From Eremothecium cymbalariae DBVPG#7215 (taxonomy: Eukaryota; Ascomycota; Saccharomycetes; Saccharomycetales; Saccharomycetaceae): DNA of 64,000 nucleotides. A program made the translations under genes and the position numbers. Where the stretch lies: contig NC_016452.1 in NCBI RefSeq assembly GCF_000235365.1, positions 310,001-374,000 on the forward strand, written 5' to 3'. Under the pieces are notes generated by a model that saw nothing but the letters and a program-made list of their open reading frames with translations, did not search any database and was not told where the DNA came from. This document shows, piece by piece, positions 10,626 to 20,312 of this stretch. Position 1 is the first letter of the stretch; every line of letters starts with the position of its first letter.

Positions 10626-11263
10626 CCCGACTACAACCTATTATCTTATCTTAATTTGTAGGTGCGTGTGTGTGTTGTTTTTTTAAAATCCAACAACCAA
10701 TTGTATAACAATGATGAGGACGATGATGAGGATGATATATAGTCCACTAAACTTTTAACACCGGACAAAACAAAAAAAACAAAACAATCCCAACCAAACT
10801 TGAACCTCTCTCTCTCTCTATCTATCTATCTCGTTCTCGCGTTCTCCTCAAACAAACACTTCTATTTTCCCCACAATCTCTTCCGATACTGTTCTCTCTT
10901 CTTCCGCTACTGCTCTCTATTCCTCTGGTGGAGCCAATTCCTCTTTCTCAATTTCTTCGCTTTTGTAATAAAAAATGAACTCTCTCCTCTCTCTCGCTCC
11001 AACCAGACGTATCCTGTAATCACTCAAAACAACCCTATATAGCTCGTCGATCTGGTCTCTTTGTTTTCCAAACCCACTTGGTCGTCGTGTTCCTCTTCTT
11101 CTTCTTCACGGCTGCTGCTCTGCTGCTGCCACATGCCTTACCACTGCTCGTCTTTGTACCTTTGCATACCGCTTTTAGTGTTAGAAAGTCTCTCCGTTAC
11201 AAGCCTTGCGCAGCGCTGCGCCCACCATAAGCCCCTCCGCCGCAGGCTGCCCGGCCGGAAGCC

Positions 11264-11310
11264 GGCAACAGCTAGGCTGGGGTGGTCCCCACCCCAGCCT
11301 AGCTGTTGCC
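11264..11310. repeat. Perfect 22-bp inverted repeat, 3-nt loop
   Basis: Left arm 11264-11285 and right arm 11289-11310 are exact reverse complements, separated by TCC. The left arm begins GGCAACAGCTAGG. A 14-bp perfect palindrome, GCGCAGCGCTGCGC, lies just upstream at 11208-11221. Neither falls in a supported gene. Confidence 0.95.
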
Positions 11311-11510
11311 CCCGCGCCAGAAGGACGACTCTCTACGCGTCCCACCGCGCTCCATTTTTTGCCACAATCGCCCCGCCGCCCCTGGAGTCTCTTTGCGCCT
11401 GCCTGCGTTGCCTGCTTCACTGCAGATAACAACACAACCGTCGCCGTAGAAAAAGAAACCCAAACATCTGCATGCCCCCGGCCGGACAAAGGAACGCAAA
11501 CTTTCCTTTT

Positions 11511-11524
11511 CCCGCTCGAGCGGG
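11511..11524. repeat. 14-bp perfect palindrome
   Basis: CCCGCTCGAGCGGG is self-complementary and is flanked by T and A runs (TTTT before, CAAAAA after), which extends the symmetry with one bulged base. Confidence 0.9.
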
Positions 11525-11820
11525 CAAAAAAGAAAGAGACGACCCCACATCCCCCTTCGGGGAGCACCCACATGGGCGAGGACAGTCCGGGAATCATGGT
11601 GGCTGCCTGATGCGGCCATTTCTGGCGACGATGCCGTGGGGGATAATCACGGCCAACCAAACAATGGCAACTTCAACCAATTCCTTTAGAGATAGCAAAT
11701 AGATACAAATGATACAACGTATCTACAGGGCACTAAGAGACCAAGGAGGGAGAAAACGGAAGGGTTTATCACGTTTCGCATGGTCCGTTGCACACTTAAG
11801 TATCTTTTTTTTCGCAGTTG

Positions 11821-11841
11821 TATATATATATATATATATAT
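11821..11841 (+). repeat. (TA)n microsatellite
   Basis: About ten TA units lie in the ENA upstream region, followed by GTAGCGCGCG. Confidence 0.9.
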
Positions 11842-12066
11842 GTAGCGCGCGATTATACGACCATACGCTAGCGTCTTGTTTGGTAAGGTCGGTTGAAAGC
11901 CGCGTGTTTTACCAAGGATCAACAGAGACTGTCAGGAGGGCATATATTGTTACATCAGGAGTATTTATACCCACGGGACATAGAGAAGAGTCGAAAAAAG
12001 AGGCGAAAAAAGAAAAGGCATAAAAAATAAACAAGGAACCAAGGAGCGGCTGATAAGACGGGAATT

Positions 12067-12090
12067 TTTGTTTGTTTGTTTGTTTGTTTT
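12067..12090 (+). repeat. (TTTG)n microsatellite
   Basis: About six TTTG units lie roughly 310 bp upstream of the ENA ATG. Confidence 0.85.
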
Positions 12091-12402
12091 ATAGACGTAA
12101 TATCATAATACAGATTGTTCAGAAGGTCTGTTTTCTGTGATTGTTCGTTTCTGTGAGCGTTTCTTTCTATTTCATTCGTAGTTTGCATTGCCCAGTGGCG
12201 GAGTGAGCGGCAAGCGGAGCATAGGATTGCATAGTGGCGTGGAAGAACGGAACGGAACGGAAGCTGCGGAGGCACAACTGTTTGGTGTTTGCCCCTTTGG
12301 ATAGAGTTGTGCATAGCTGTGGGTCGGGCGTTTGTTCATTGTTGGTGTATTGTTTGGTTTAGAGTATTGTTCGGCTTGGTGTGTATTCAGTAATAGGAAC
12401 CG

Positions 12403-15400
12403 ATGGCGGTGACAATGGATTCGGAAAAGCGAGTGTGGGAGGAGCAGGGGGAAGCACGGAGAAGGGCCGTGGGGGACGGAGAAGCGGAGGCGGGGATGTT
12501 CCTGCGTGGGGACTTCCACACGTTGTCTGTGCACGAGGTGGAAAAGGTGTTCCAGACGGAGCTGCACAGGGGTCTCCGGGAGGAGGTTGCTCGCGAGCGG
12601 CTGGAAGTGGTAGGGGAAAACACGTTGGGAGATGACACAAAGATCAGTATGACGGACATTTTGATCCGACAGATTTGCAATGCGATGATTCTGGTGCTGG
12701 TGATTTCGATGGTGATTACGTTAGCGATGGGGGATTGGATTTCAGGCGGGGTGATAGCGTTTGTTGTGCTGGTTAATGTTTCTATAGGGGCGTACCAGGA
12801 GTACAAGGCGTGCAAGACGATGAATTCGTTGATGGGGTTGTCCACGCCGTCTGCTCACGTGATCCGGGATGGAGATGATTTGGTTATACCATCTCGGATG
12901 GTTGTGCCTGGGGATATCTGTTTGGTGAAGGTTGGGGACACGGTGCCGGCGGACTTGAGGTTGGTTGAGTCTGTTAACTTCGAGACGGATGAGGCTCTGT
13001 TGACGGGAGAGTCTTTACCTGTGGCGAAGGAGCATGGGGCTGTTTTTCCGGTGGACACGCCGGTGGGGGATCGGATAAATCTTGCGTTTGCGTCTTCTAC
13101 GGTGTCCAAAGGGCGTGCGACAGGGGTTGTGATTAAGACGGCGTTGAATACGGAGATCGGTAAGATTGCGGATTCGTTGAAGGGCAAGAGGAAGCTGATT
13201 TCGCGCGAGGAGGGGAATAGTGTGTGGCAAAATGTGTTGATAACGGTGCATCGGTCGGTGGGGGCGTTTTTGGGCACGACGACGGGCACGCCTCTTCATA
13301 GGAAGCTGGCGAAGCTGTCTGTTATTTTGTTTTTTGTTGCGGTGGTTTTTGCGTTGATTGTGATGGCGACTCAGAAATACAAGGTGAACCGTGAAGTTGC
13401 GATTTATGCGATTTGTGTTGCAGTGTCGATGATCCCGTCGTCGCTGGTTGTTGTTTTGACGATCACGATGTCGGTTGGCGCCAAGGTGATGTCTACGCGG
13501 AATGTTATTGTTAGGAAATTGGATTCTTTGGAGGCGCTCGGGGCTGTGAACGATATTTGTTCGGATAAAACAGGGACTTTAACCCAGGGTCAGATGATTG
13601 CGAAGCAGATTTGGGTTCCCGGGTTTGGTACTTTGACTGTAAATAATTCCAATGCTCCGCTGGATCCCAGTATAGGTGATGTGAGCTTGATTCCGCGGTT
13701 TTCCCCATGGGAGTATCAACACGATGATACTGAAGATGTTGGGATTATGGAAAACTTTAAAAAGTTATGGAAAGCTGGGCGTTTACCGGAAAGCATGCCG
13801 GTATGGGTTTTTGAAGAATGGTTGCATACGGCTACTCTGGCGAACATTGCGTCTGTATTTCAGCATTCAGAAACAGGCAAGTGGAAGGCACACGGAGACC
13901 CTACTGAGATCGCTATTCAGGTGTTCACAACACGGATGGATTTGCCAAGAAACGTTTTAACGTTGGAAGATGTGTGCGATGAGGAGAAAGGGGAAGAGGA
14001 AGAAGTCACGGAGGTCATTAAGCGCAGTGGAGAGGATGAGGAGGATGAGGAGGAGGAGGAGGAGGAGGAGGAGAAGCGACAAAGACTGCAAGGTGGTGTT
14101 GCCACATACAAACATCTTGCGGAGTTTCCCTTTGATTCATCAGTCAAGCGGATGGCTACGGTGTATGTTAATTTAAAGGACGAAAATGCATATCATGTGT
14201 TTGCAAAGGGTGCATTTGAAAGGGTCTTGGAATGCTGTACTCATTGGCGCCCATGTCCTGGCGATTCTGGTTTAGTTGAGCCGTTGACCGAAAAGGATTT
14301 AAAATTTCTTCAGAAAAATGTTGATACAATGTCTACTGAGGGTTTAAGGGTACTTGCATTTGCGACCAAAAAGTTTACCGAAGGTGAGGCCTCAAAGCTT
14401 GGTGATCGTTTAATCAAAGATCGTGACTTTGTGGAGAGTGAATTGGTTTTCCAGGGACTAATTGGAATTTACGACCCACCAAGGCCAGAAACGGCCGGTG
14501 CAGTTAAAAAGTGCCACAGGGCTGGTGTCAATGTCCATATGTTGACGGGTGATTTCCCTGGTACTGCCAAGGCAATTGCACAGGAGGTTGGCATTCTTCC
14601 GCACAATTTGTATCATTATCCAAAGGAGGTTGTTGATATAATGGTTATGACTGCTACGCAATTTGATAACTTAAGCGATAAAGAAATCGATGAACTGCCC
14701 GTTCTCCCTTTAGTCATTGCTCGTTGTGCTCCGCAAACCAAAGTGCGTATGATTGATGCTTTGCACCGTCGTAATAAGTTTTGCGCAATGACTGGTGATG
14801 GAGTCAACGATTCCCCTTCTTTAAAGAAGGCCAATGTCGGAATTGCAATGGGTATTAATGGTTCAGATGTTGCTAAGGATGCATCTGATATTGTTTTGAG
14901 TGACGACAACTTTGCATCGATTCTCAATGCTGTCGAAGAAGGGAGGAGAATGAGTGACAATATTCAAAAGTTTGTTTTACAGTTATTAGCTGAAAACGTT
15001 GCACAAGCATTGTATTTAATGCTTGGGCTAGCCTTTTTAGATGATGATAAGCTGTCAGTGTTCCCTCTATCTCCTGTAGAGGTGTTGTGGATTATCGTCA
15101 TCACTTCTTGTTTCCCAGCTATGGGCCTAGGTTTGGAAAAGGCGTCTCCAGATATTATGGAAAAGCCTCCAAAGGATTCGAAAGCAGGAATTTTTACTTG
15201 GGAGGTGATCGTGGACATGATGGTTTATGGTGTGATGGTGGCTGCTTGCTGTCTGGGTTGTTTTGTGTCAATCATTTACAAAGACGGACATGGCAACCTA
15301 GGAACAAATTGTAACAGTGATCACAACGAATCTTGCTCATATGTTTTTAAAGGTCGTGCGGCGACATTTGCCACTATGACATGGTGTGCCTTAATTCTGG

Positions 15401-15834
15401 CATGGGAAGTCATTGATATGAGAAGATCTTTTTTTATGATGAAGCCGGAAACTGATACACCATACACTCAAGTTTTCAGAGATATTTGGTCCAATCAATT
15501 TTTATTTTGGTCTGTAATTTTTGGATTCATATCTGTTTTCCCCGTTGTTTATATTCCAGTTATTAATAGAAAGGTCTTTCTACACGCACCCATTGGATAT
15601 GAATGGGGGTTGGCCTTTGCTTTTAGTATTTTCTTTTGGATAGGTGCTGAGTTTTACAAGTATATCAAGAGGCGTTACTACAGAAACAAAGACAGGGCTG
15701 TTAATCCTGTAAGTGATTTGGAAAAGCGTAGAGTTCATGATCCATTTGAGCAATACAATACTACACATTCAAGGACCACGACAGCTACCTATCAACTTAC
15801 AGAGCAATTTGCCGATAAAGAAGCTGGCATATGA
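12403..15834 (+). CDS. ENA1: P-type sodium/potassium-exporting ATPase, ENA family (IID)
   Basis: ENA ATPases pump Na+, Li+ and at high pH K+ out of the cell across the plasma membrane. The 1143-residue product aligns along its whole length with S. cerevisiae Ena1. It has an N-terminal cation ATPase domain with VGENTLGDDTKI, the actuator motif TGES (201-204), the phosphorylated aspartate D388 in CSDKTGTLTQ, the hinge MTGDGVNDS (796-804), and a C-terminal transmembrane block with CALILAWEVIDMRRSFF. The nucleotide-binding domain carries an unusual acidic insert (about 525-562) with a run of nine or more glutamates. The first kilobase is GC-rich and the last kilobase AT-rich. An alternative start at residue 5 is possible. 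The position between MSS4 and BNA5 differs from S. cerevisiae, where the ENA cluster lies at YDR038-040. Confidence 0.96.
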   Translation: MAVTMDSEKRVWEEQGEARRRAVGDGEAEAGMFLRGDFHTLSVHEVEKVFQTELHRGLREEVARERLEVVGENTLGDDTKISMTDILIRQICNAMILVLVISMVITLAMGDWISGGVIAFVVLVNVSIGAYQEYKACKTMNSLMGLSTPSAHVIRDGDDLVIPSRMVVPGDICLVKVGDTVPADLRLVESVNFETDEALLTGESLPVAKEHGAVFPVDTPVGDRINLAFASSTVSKGRATGVVIKTALNTEIGKIADSLKGKRKLISREEGNSVWQNVLITVHRSVGAFLGTTTGTPLHRKLAKLSVILFFVAVVFALIVMATQKYKVNREVAIYAICVAVSMIPSSLVVVLTITMSVGAKVMSTRNVIVRKLDSLEALGAVNDICSDKTGTLTQGQMIAKQIWVPGFGTLTVNNSNAPLDPSIGDVSLIPRFSPWEYQHDDTEDVGIMENFKKLWKAGRLPESMPVWVFEEWLHTATLANIASVFQHSETGKWKAHGDPTEIAIQVFTTRMDLPRNVLTLEDVCDEEKGEEEEVTEVIKRSGEDEEDEEEEEEEEEKRQRLQGGVATYKHLAEFPFDSSVKRMATVYVNLKDENAYHVFAKGAFERVLECCTHWRPCPGDSGLVEPLTEKDLKFLQKNVDTMSTEGLRVLAFATKKFTEGEASKLGDRLIKDRDFVESELVFQGLIGIYDPPRPETAGAVKKCHRAGVNVHMLTGDFPGTAKAIAQEVGILPHNLYHYPKEVVDIMVMTATQFDNLSDKEIDELPVLPLVIARCAPQTKVRMIDALHRRNKFCAMTGDGVNDSPSLKKANVGIAMGINGSDVAKDASDIVLSDDNFASILNAVEEGRRMSDNIQKFVLQLLAENVAQALYLMLGLAFLDDDKLSVFPLSPVEVLWIIVITSCFPAMGLGLEKASPDIMEKPPKDSKAGIFTWEVIVDMMVYGVMVAACCLGCFVSIIYKDGHGNLGTNCNSDHNESCSYVFKGRAATFATMTWCALILAWEVIDMRRSFFMMKPETDTPYTQVFRDIWSNQFLFWSVIFGFISVFPVVYIPVINRKVFLHAPIGYEWGLAFAFSIFFWIGAEFYKYIKRRYYRNKDRAVNPVSDLEKRRVHDPFEQYNTTHSRTTTATYQLTEQFADKEAGI

Positions 15835-16113
15835 AATAGAGCGTGCATAGATAGATAATGCATGTTTCAATTAATAATATATATACCATACCCACCCTAT
15901 AATATATTTGTATATTTTGATGATTTCAGTTTACGTTTACCTGTTGATTGTATTACTCTTTTTCATTAGCACATATATGCATATACATATATATATCCAT
16001 ATTTAGAGCCTCTTGTTATAGATGTCCGTTTTACTTCCAGAATATATTTCGTTTTTGTTAATATATCAACAAAAATATTGACAAGATGGCCTAAAAAGAT
16101 TGGATTACTAAGA
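15835..16113. other. Convergent 3' intergenic (ENA/BNA5)
   Basis: AT-rich sequence of 279 bp with repeated ATATAT blocks (15877-15890, 15972-16000), suited to polyadenylation of both convergent genes. No gene is seen. Confidence 0.6.
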
Positions 16114-17514
16114 TTAAACTACTACTGCATCTTCAAATGCGCGGTTCAAAATACGAACGGCGTAATAGACATCTTGAAAGGTATTATATAGAGCAACGGG
16201 TGTGAACCTAATTACACTAGGTGCCCGTTCATCAACAATGACACCATGTTTGTTGAGATATTCAAACACCAAACCTGCCGTGTTTTTTCCGTTAGGTTCA
16301 TTGACTTCTGGACCAAAGATTAGTGATAGTTGAGCTCCACGCATCATAGGGTCTTCAGGTGTGATAATAGAAAATGAAGGATCCTTGTTATCTAGCTTTT
16401 CACGATAATGAGGTGATGATATCAAAAGCTCGTAAAGGTAACCTGTCAGCTTTAAAGAACGGACACGTACTTGCTCTATCCCCCCAAATTTCTCGAACAG
16501 CTTGAGAGACGTTTGTACAGAAACCACATCAAGTACGCCAGGATTGGACTGTCTGAAACCACTGGCGCCATCAAGCGGATCAAAAACCTCAACCATATCA
16601 GGAAGGGTCTTCCTATTATTCCCCCACCATCCTGCCAACCTAGGCATCTTGGTTTTGCCATACTTCTGATGTACAAAGAGGCCTCCAATTGTTCCAGGAC
16701 CTGCGTTCAAATATTTGTAGGAGCACCAACTAGCGAAGTCGACACCCCAATCGTGCAATTTCATTGGCACATTACCCATGGCGTGCGCAATATCCCACCC
16801 AACAATCAGTTCAGGAGTGCGATGAGCAAATTTAGTAATCTTTTCCATTTCAAAGAGCTGTCCTGTGTAATATTGGATACCTGAAAAGCATACCAGTGCA
16901 AGAGTATCGCGATGGGTTTCAATAGCAGCCAAAATATCATCAGTTCTCAAACAGTATTCCCCTTCTCTTGGAGCAACCTGCACCAAAATTTCTTCGGGAT
17001 CCAAACCACGTAATCTAGCTATATTCCAAAATGCATGAAAGTCTGAGGGGAATGATGATTTTTCAAACATAATCTTATTACGCCGACCATTTGGCTTGTA
17101 GAATGCCACCAGCATTGCGTTCAAATTAGCAGTAAGAGATCCCATTACAGCAACTTCTTCCTCCAATGCTCCAACAAGTGAACTGACTGATGACAGCAAC
17201 GGTTCATCAACATTTATCCACCCTCCTTTATCAGCCCACCGGGGGTGGTGGTGATGCCCAACCACCGCCCGAGCCGCCCATACGTCAAACTCTGCATTTA
17301 CTGCAGACCGTACCCCCTTTGGCATGCAACCCAAAGAATTTCCACACAAGTATGCAACAGGACTGTCTGCATTTAATGACCCATCCAAACCATCCGTAGA
17401 GATACCCAACGATTTATACGTAGGAATACAAAACTCCTCTCTCAGAAACGTGGCATTTTCAGCCTCCAATTTTTGGCACCGTTCAAACCCTTCATCCGTC
17501 AACTTTTGTTCCAT
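16114..17514 (-). CDS. BNA5: Kynureninase
   Basis: Kynureninase is the PLP enzyme that cleaves 3-hydroxykynurenine to 3-hydroxyanthranilate and alanine in de novo NAD+ synthesis from tryptophan. The 466-residue product has the fold-type I landmarks: YLCGNSLG near 55-62, VGWDIAHAMGN (238-248) with the PLP-ring aspartate, SYKYLNAGPG (265-274) with the Schiff-base lysine K267, and FRQSNPG downstream. The ATG at 17514 follows an in-frame TTG and is the first ATG. S. cerevisiae Bna5 is 453 residues. Syntenic to YLR231C and on the expected strand. It diverges from the EST1 homologue over 416 bp. Confidence 0.96.
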   Translation of the reverse strand: MEQKLTDEGFERCQKLEAENATFLREEFCIPTYKSLGISTDGLDGSLNADSPVAYLCGNSLGCMPKGVRSAVNAEFDVWAARAVVGHHHHPRWADKGGWINVDEPLLSSVSSLVGALEEEVAVMGSLTANLNAMLVAFYKPNGRRNKIMFEKSSFPSDFHAFWNIARLRGLDPEEILVQVAPREGEYCLRTDDILAAIETHRDTLALVCFSGIQYYTGQLFEMEKITKFAHRTPELIVGWDIAHAMGNVPMKLHDWGVDFASWCSYKYLNAGPGTIGGLFVHQKYGKTKMPRLAGWWGNNRKTLPDMVEVFDPLDGASGFRQSNPGVLDVVSVQTSLKLFEKFGGIEQVRVRSLKLTGYLYELLISSPHYREKLDNKDPSFSIITPEDPMMRGAQLSLIFGPEVNEPNGKNTAGLVFEYLNKHGVIVDERAPSVIRFTPVALYNTFQDVYYAVRILNRAFEDAVVV

Positions 17515-17930
17515 CAAGCCCTAAACTTATTGGTAGGTATTCTGTCCGCCTCTTTAAACTTCAAATAGCTGGAAATTGAAAACCTGCCCAATGATAATAA
17601 CCCTTGATTATATACAATGATCATTTTATTAATAATTATCCGTGCTTGTCGTTGACTACAAAATTTATAAAATGTTGTTAAAGTTAGGCCTACTCTATAT
17701 AATCACGTGATGGAAAATTTGTAAAAATTTTCCGAGATTAAAGTATTTATAGACATCATATCATCGTCATTAATCGATTTACTTTAGTTAGTTTAATGAT
17801 TTGTAACAAGTACGTTAGACGAAACCACATGACTAGTGGTGATTTTGAAGGTACCATAGGTTTTTAATATTAGCATTGATCCACTCTGTTTGGCTTTTAA
17901 ATATAGGTTGCTGCATTTCTTAACATTTTT
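17515..17930. promoter_or_regulatory. Divergent promoter BNA5/EST1
   Basis: This 416-bp AT-rich gap serves both genes. A Cbf1-type TCACGTGA lies at 17703-17710, 190 bp from BNA5 and 220 bp from EST1. No other feature was recognised. Confidence 0.55.
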
Positions 17931-20312
17931 ATGACCGCATATCCCATGGATGAAAGTGGTATACTACCAAACTTCAATGACTTTAGGAATAAACTAGTTG
18001 AATTGTTGCAGTCTCGGAGTGCAGTAGAAGATTTGACACTTCTGCAGGGGTTTCTTCAGTTAGTACACTCTAAAACTCAAAACTGGTGGAATGTATACTT
18101 AGATCCTAAGAAGCAGTCCGCGACGACTCCAAATCTGCTTGATTTGATATGGAAGGAGATTCATTATCCAATATTCAAATGGTTCCAGCAATGGAAGTCG
18201 CATTTGTTGAAAACTTTTGAGGGCAAGTCGTCTCAGGAGAGAAAGTACATTGAGTTCCGCAAGATGAATTCCAAGTTTAACAAGGTGTTCAAGATCATTC
18301 ACAAGTTCTACTACAGCAATATTGAGTTGTTATTTGATCGGTTTGATTTCAAGAAAGTTCTCTCACATAGCGTCATGTCGGAACTAAACATTACGAAAGT
18401 TCCTGAGAACCGGTTAGTATTGGACGATTCTGCATACTTTACTATTTTTTGCGTAATGTCTTTGCAAAGGTGCTTACTCTATTTGGGATGCTGTCACCGA
18501 TACAAGTGTATTAATGGTAGGATTTCTAAAAATGTCCAGGTTTCAGATTTTTCAAAATCTATGCGATACTTTAGGATTGCAACATTGATTGTGCCATCTG
18601 TTGGGGAGACGTATTTACAAAAGGGGCTTGTGTATGTACAGACGGCAAATTACGGTCATGCAGTGTATGAATTTATGAGGAGCTCTCTTTCAAGGATGCC
18701 TACAGATGCAGGTGTGCCCAATTTGAATAGTATCGTCGCCGATCCGAATAGCAGTTTGTTTATTAAGTTTCAAGAAACATTGAAAGATTTACGGTTGAAA
18801 GAACGCGATAACAACAAGATTATTAATCGGGAGGTTCTTGAATTCTATTTTTTGGCATGGTTTGCTTCTCTTTATGCCCCAGAAAACTGGAATGATAAGA
18901 CCATCGTCGATATTGGGCATTGCCGTGATCTAGTTCTAGAGAAGGTTAGCACCCGCTATATTAAAAACATTGAGCTATTATTTCAGAACGTTTTAATGAC
19001 CATTGGTGGGTTTGAACTTTTGATCAAGAAAGTGAGAACTTCCAATAAGTCAAAGAAGATTCCGTCTAGTTGCATAAAATATCTGGAATCAGCATTTAAG
19101 TTTTTCAGTCATATACTCGATACTGTCGTGGCTAAAGAATGGCAAAACTTTGGCACTTGGGAGTATTTGGCTATGGTTCGTGTTATTTGTGTTTGGCTTA
19201 AGAATCATCCTGTTGTGTTAAAGTTTGGCCATCGACACCTGCCATTCTGCAAAGCTTTAGCAGAATTAGTGAATGCTATTGTCTCCAATGAGAAATATAA
19301 AGATAAAGTTTTAGTCGATCATAAGCCGAAAAGAGAATACTTTTTTGAAGAGGACATTATGGTCCGTGATTTCTCTGCAATTGGTCACACTTTAAGCGAC
19401 TTTAATGATATGAATTTATTCCAGATGGAAAAGTTGCCCGAAAGATTAGTTGGTGCAGTGGATAATAAATTGTCATCTGAAAAAGAAGGGTTATTAAAAT
19501 TAAGTGTCATTGTGTCCGTTGCCAAAAAATTCTTGGCACACAATGGTGTTGGTATCAAATGGGAAGAAAGCGTTTCCCTTTTCCAACTAGGCACCAATGG
19601 ATTGAAGGTAGTTTCCCCAGAAACTGCTAACTCTAATAGGCACAGGGATCAATATTCTAAATCAGTGGATGGGAAGAATGTTAAAAAGTCTAAAGTAAAA
19701 CGTTCTGATAAGAAATCTGTGTCTATAGATGAATTAGAAGCTAAATTAATTGAAAGCAGAGGACAAAAGAGCCAAGGAGAGAATGCAACTAGAGTTTATA
19801 GTGGCTGTTCAGTACCTGCTGCTCCAATGAGCTTTAATGTCACTCCTTCAGCACATCTCTACCAAGATAGTACTGGCGCAGCTCCTTTAACTGCAGAACT
19901 CTCTGATTCACCGCTAGCGCAAAATGAATCTCGTCTAGCCGATACCAATAACAATCAAGATATTCCAGTGGAAGTTACATCAAATACAGAAGGCCTATCT
20001 ACTCAACCAATATTGCTGCAGCCGCACCCACACCCACACCCACAGCAGTACATTCAATTGGTACAGCCACAGCAAGTACAAGGATTACCGAGTACCTATA
20101 GCAATGCTTGTTATCCATACCCAGCAAAAACCCAATATCCAATGGCGCCACAGCCGGTCCAATTTCAAAATGGGCTTGCTCCATATATGGCTACACCTTA
20201 TACTTACTTTATTCCATCTCAAAGCTCTGGGGTCATGTTTTTTAACAATGGGCAGGTTGCTCCTGCTAAACCACCTTATAACGTTGCTAAGGGGACTAAC
20301 AGAGGCAACTGA
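17931..20312 (+). CDS. EST1: EST1/EBS1-family protein (telomerase recruitment / mRNA decay)
   Basis: This 793-residue product is the single homologue of the S. cerevisiae ohnolog pair Est1 (699 residues, recruits telomerase through TLC1 RNA and Cdc13) and Ebs1 (884 residues, nonsense-mediated decay and translation). The N-terminal half matches the 14-3-3-like/TPR domain, for example the IHEPTLQWF-type block seen here as IHYPIFKWFQQW near 78-89, FSKSMRYFRIATLIVPSVGETYLQKG near 205-230, and the helical repeats after it. The C-terminal third (about 600-793) is low complexity, with a basic KKSKVKRSDKK patch, a HPHPHPH run and a Gln/Pro-rich tail. Which role it has cannot be read from sequence; an unduplicated gene may do both. 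Its strand is opposite to that expected from both S. cerevisiae copies (YLR233C, YDR206W). Confidence 0.88.
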   Translation: MTAYPMDESGILPNFNDFRNKLVELLQSRSAVEDLTLLQGFLQLVHSKTQNWWNVYLDPKKQSATTPNLLDLIWKEIHYPIFKWFQQWKSHLLKTFEGKSSQERKYIEFRKMNSKFNKVFKIIHKFYYSNIELLFDRFDFKKVLSHSVMSELNITKVPENRLVLDDSAYFTIFCVMSLQRCLLYLGCCHRYKCINGRISKNVQVSDFSKSMRYFRIATLIVPSVGETYLQKGLVYVQTANYGHAVYEFMRSSLSRMPTDAGVPNLNSIVADPNSSLFIKFQETLKDLRLKERDNNKIINREVLEFYFLAWFASLYAPENWNDKTIVDIGHCRDLVLEKVSTRYIKNIELLFQNVLMTIGGFELLIKKVRTSNKSKKIPSSCIKYLESAFKFFSHILDTVVAKEWQNFGTWEYLAMVRVICVWLKNHPVVLKFGHRHLPFCKALAELVNAIVSNEKYKDKVLVDHKPKREYFFEEDIMVRDFSAIGHTLSDFNDMNLFQMEKLPERLVGAVDNKLSSEKEGLLKLSVIVSVAKKFLAHNGVGIKWEESVSLFQLGTNGLKVVSPETANSNRHRDQYSKSVDGKNVKKSKVKRSDKKSVSIDELEAKLIESRGQKSQGENATRVYSGCSVPAAPMSFNVTPSAHLYQDSTGAAPLTAELSDSPLAQNESRLADTNNNQDIPVEVTSNTEGLSTQPILLQPHPHPHPQQYIQLVQPQQVQGLPSTYSNACYPYPAKTQYPMAPQPVQFQNGLAPYMATPYTYFIPSQSSGVMFFNNGQVAPAKPPYNVAKGTNRGN

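Larger units (their letters stand above)
10626..12402. promoter_or_regulatory. Long divergent promoter between MSS4 and ENA ATPase
   Basis: This 1.78-kb gap separates the divergent starts of MSS4 and the ENA gene, unusually long for this genome. It has a pyrimidine-rich block (CT and CTAT repeats near 10808-10832), a GC-rich core at about 11200-11600 with several perfect palindromes (11208-11221, 11264-11310, 11511-11524), a TA run at 11821-11841 and a TTTG repeat at 12067-12090. CCCCT stress-element cores occur in the GC-rich part. In S. cerevisiae ENA1 is controlled over a long promoter by salt, glucose and calcium signals; similar complexity here is inferred. Overlapping open frames on both strands in 11181-11660 are what GC-rich sequence gives by chance. 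Confidence 0.6.

Noticed and set aside
11181..11660. Overlapping frames of 106-159 codons on both strands
   Set aside because: Several frames stay open together across GC-rich palindromic DNA, which is expected when AT-rich stop codons are rare. No product looks like a protein family.
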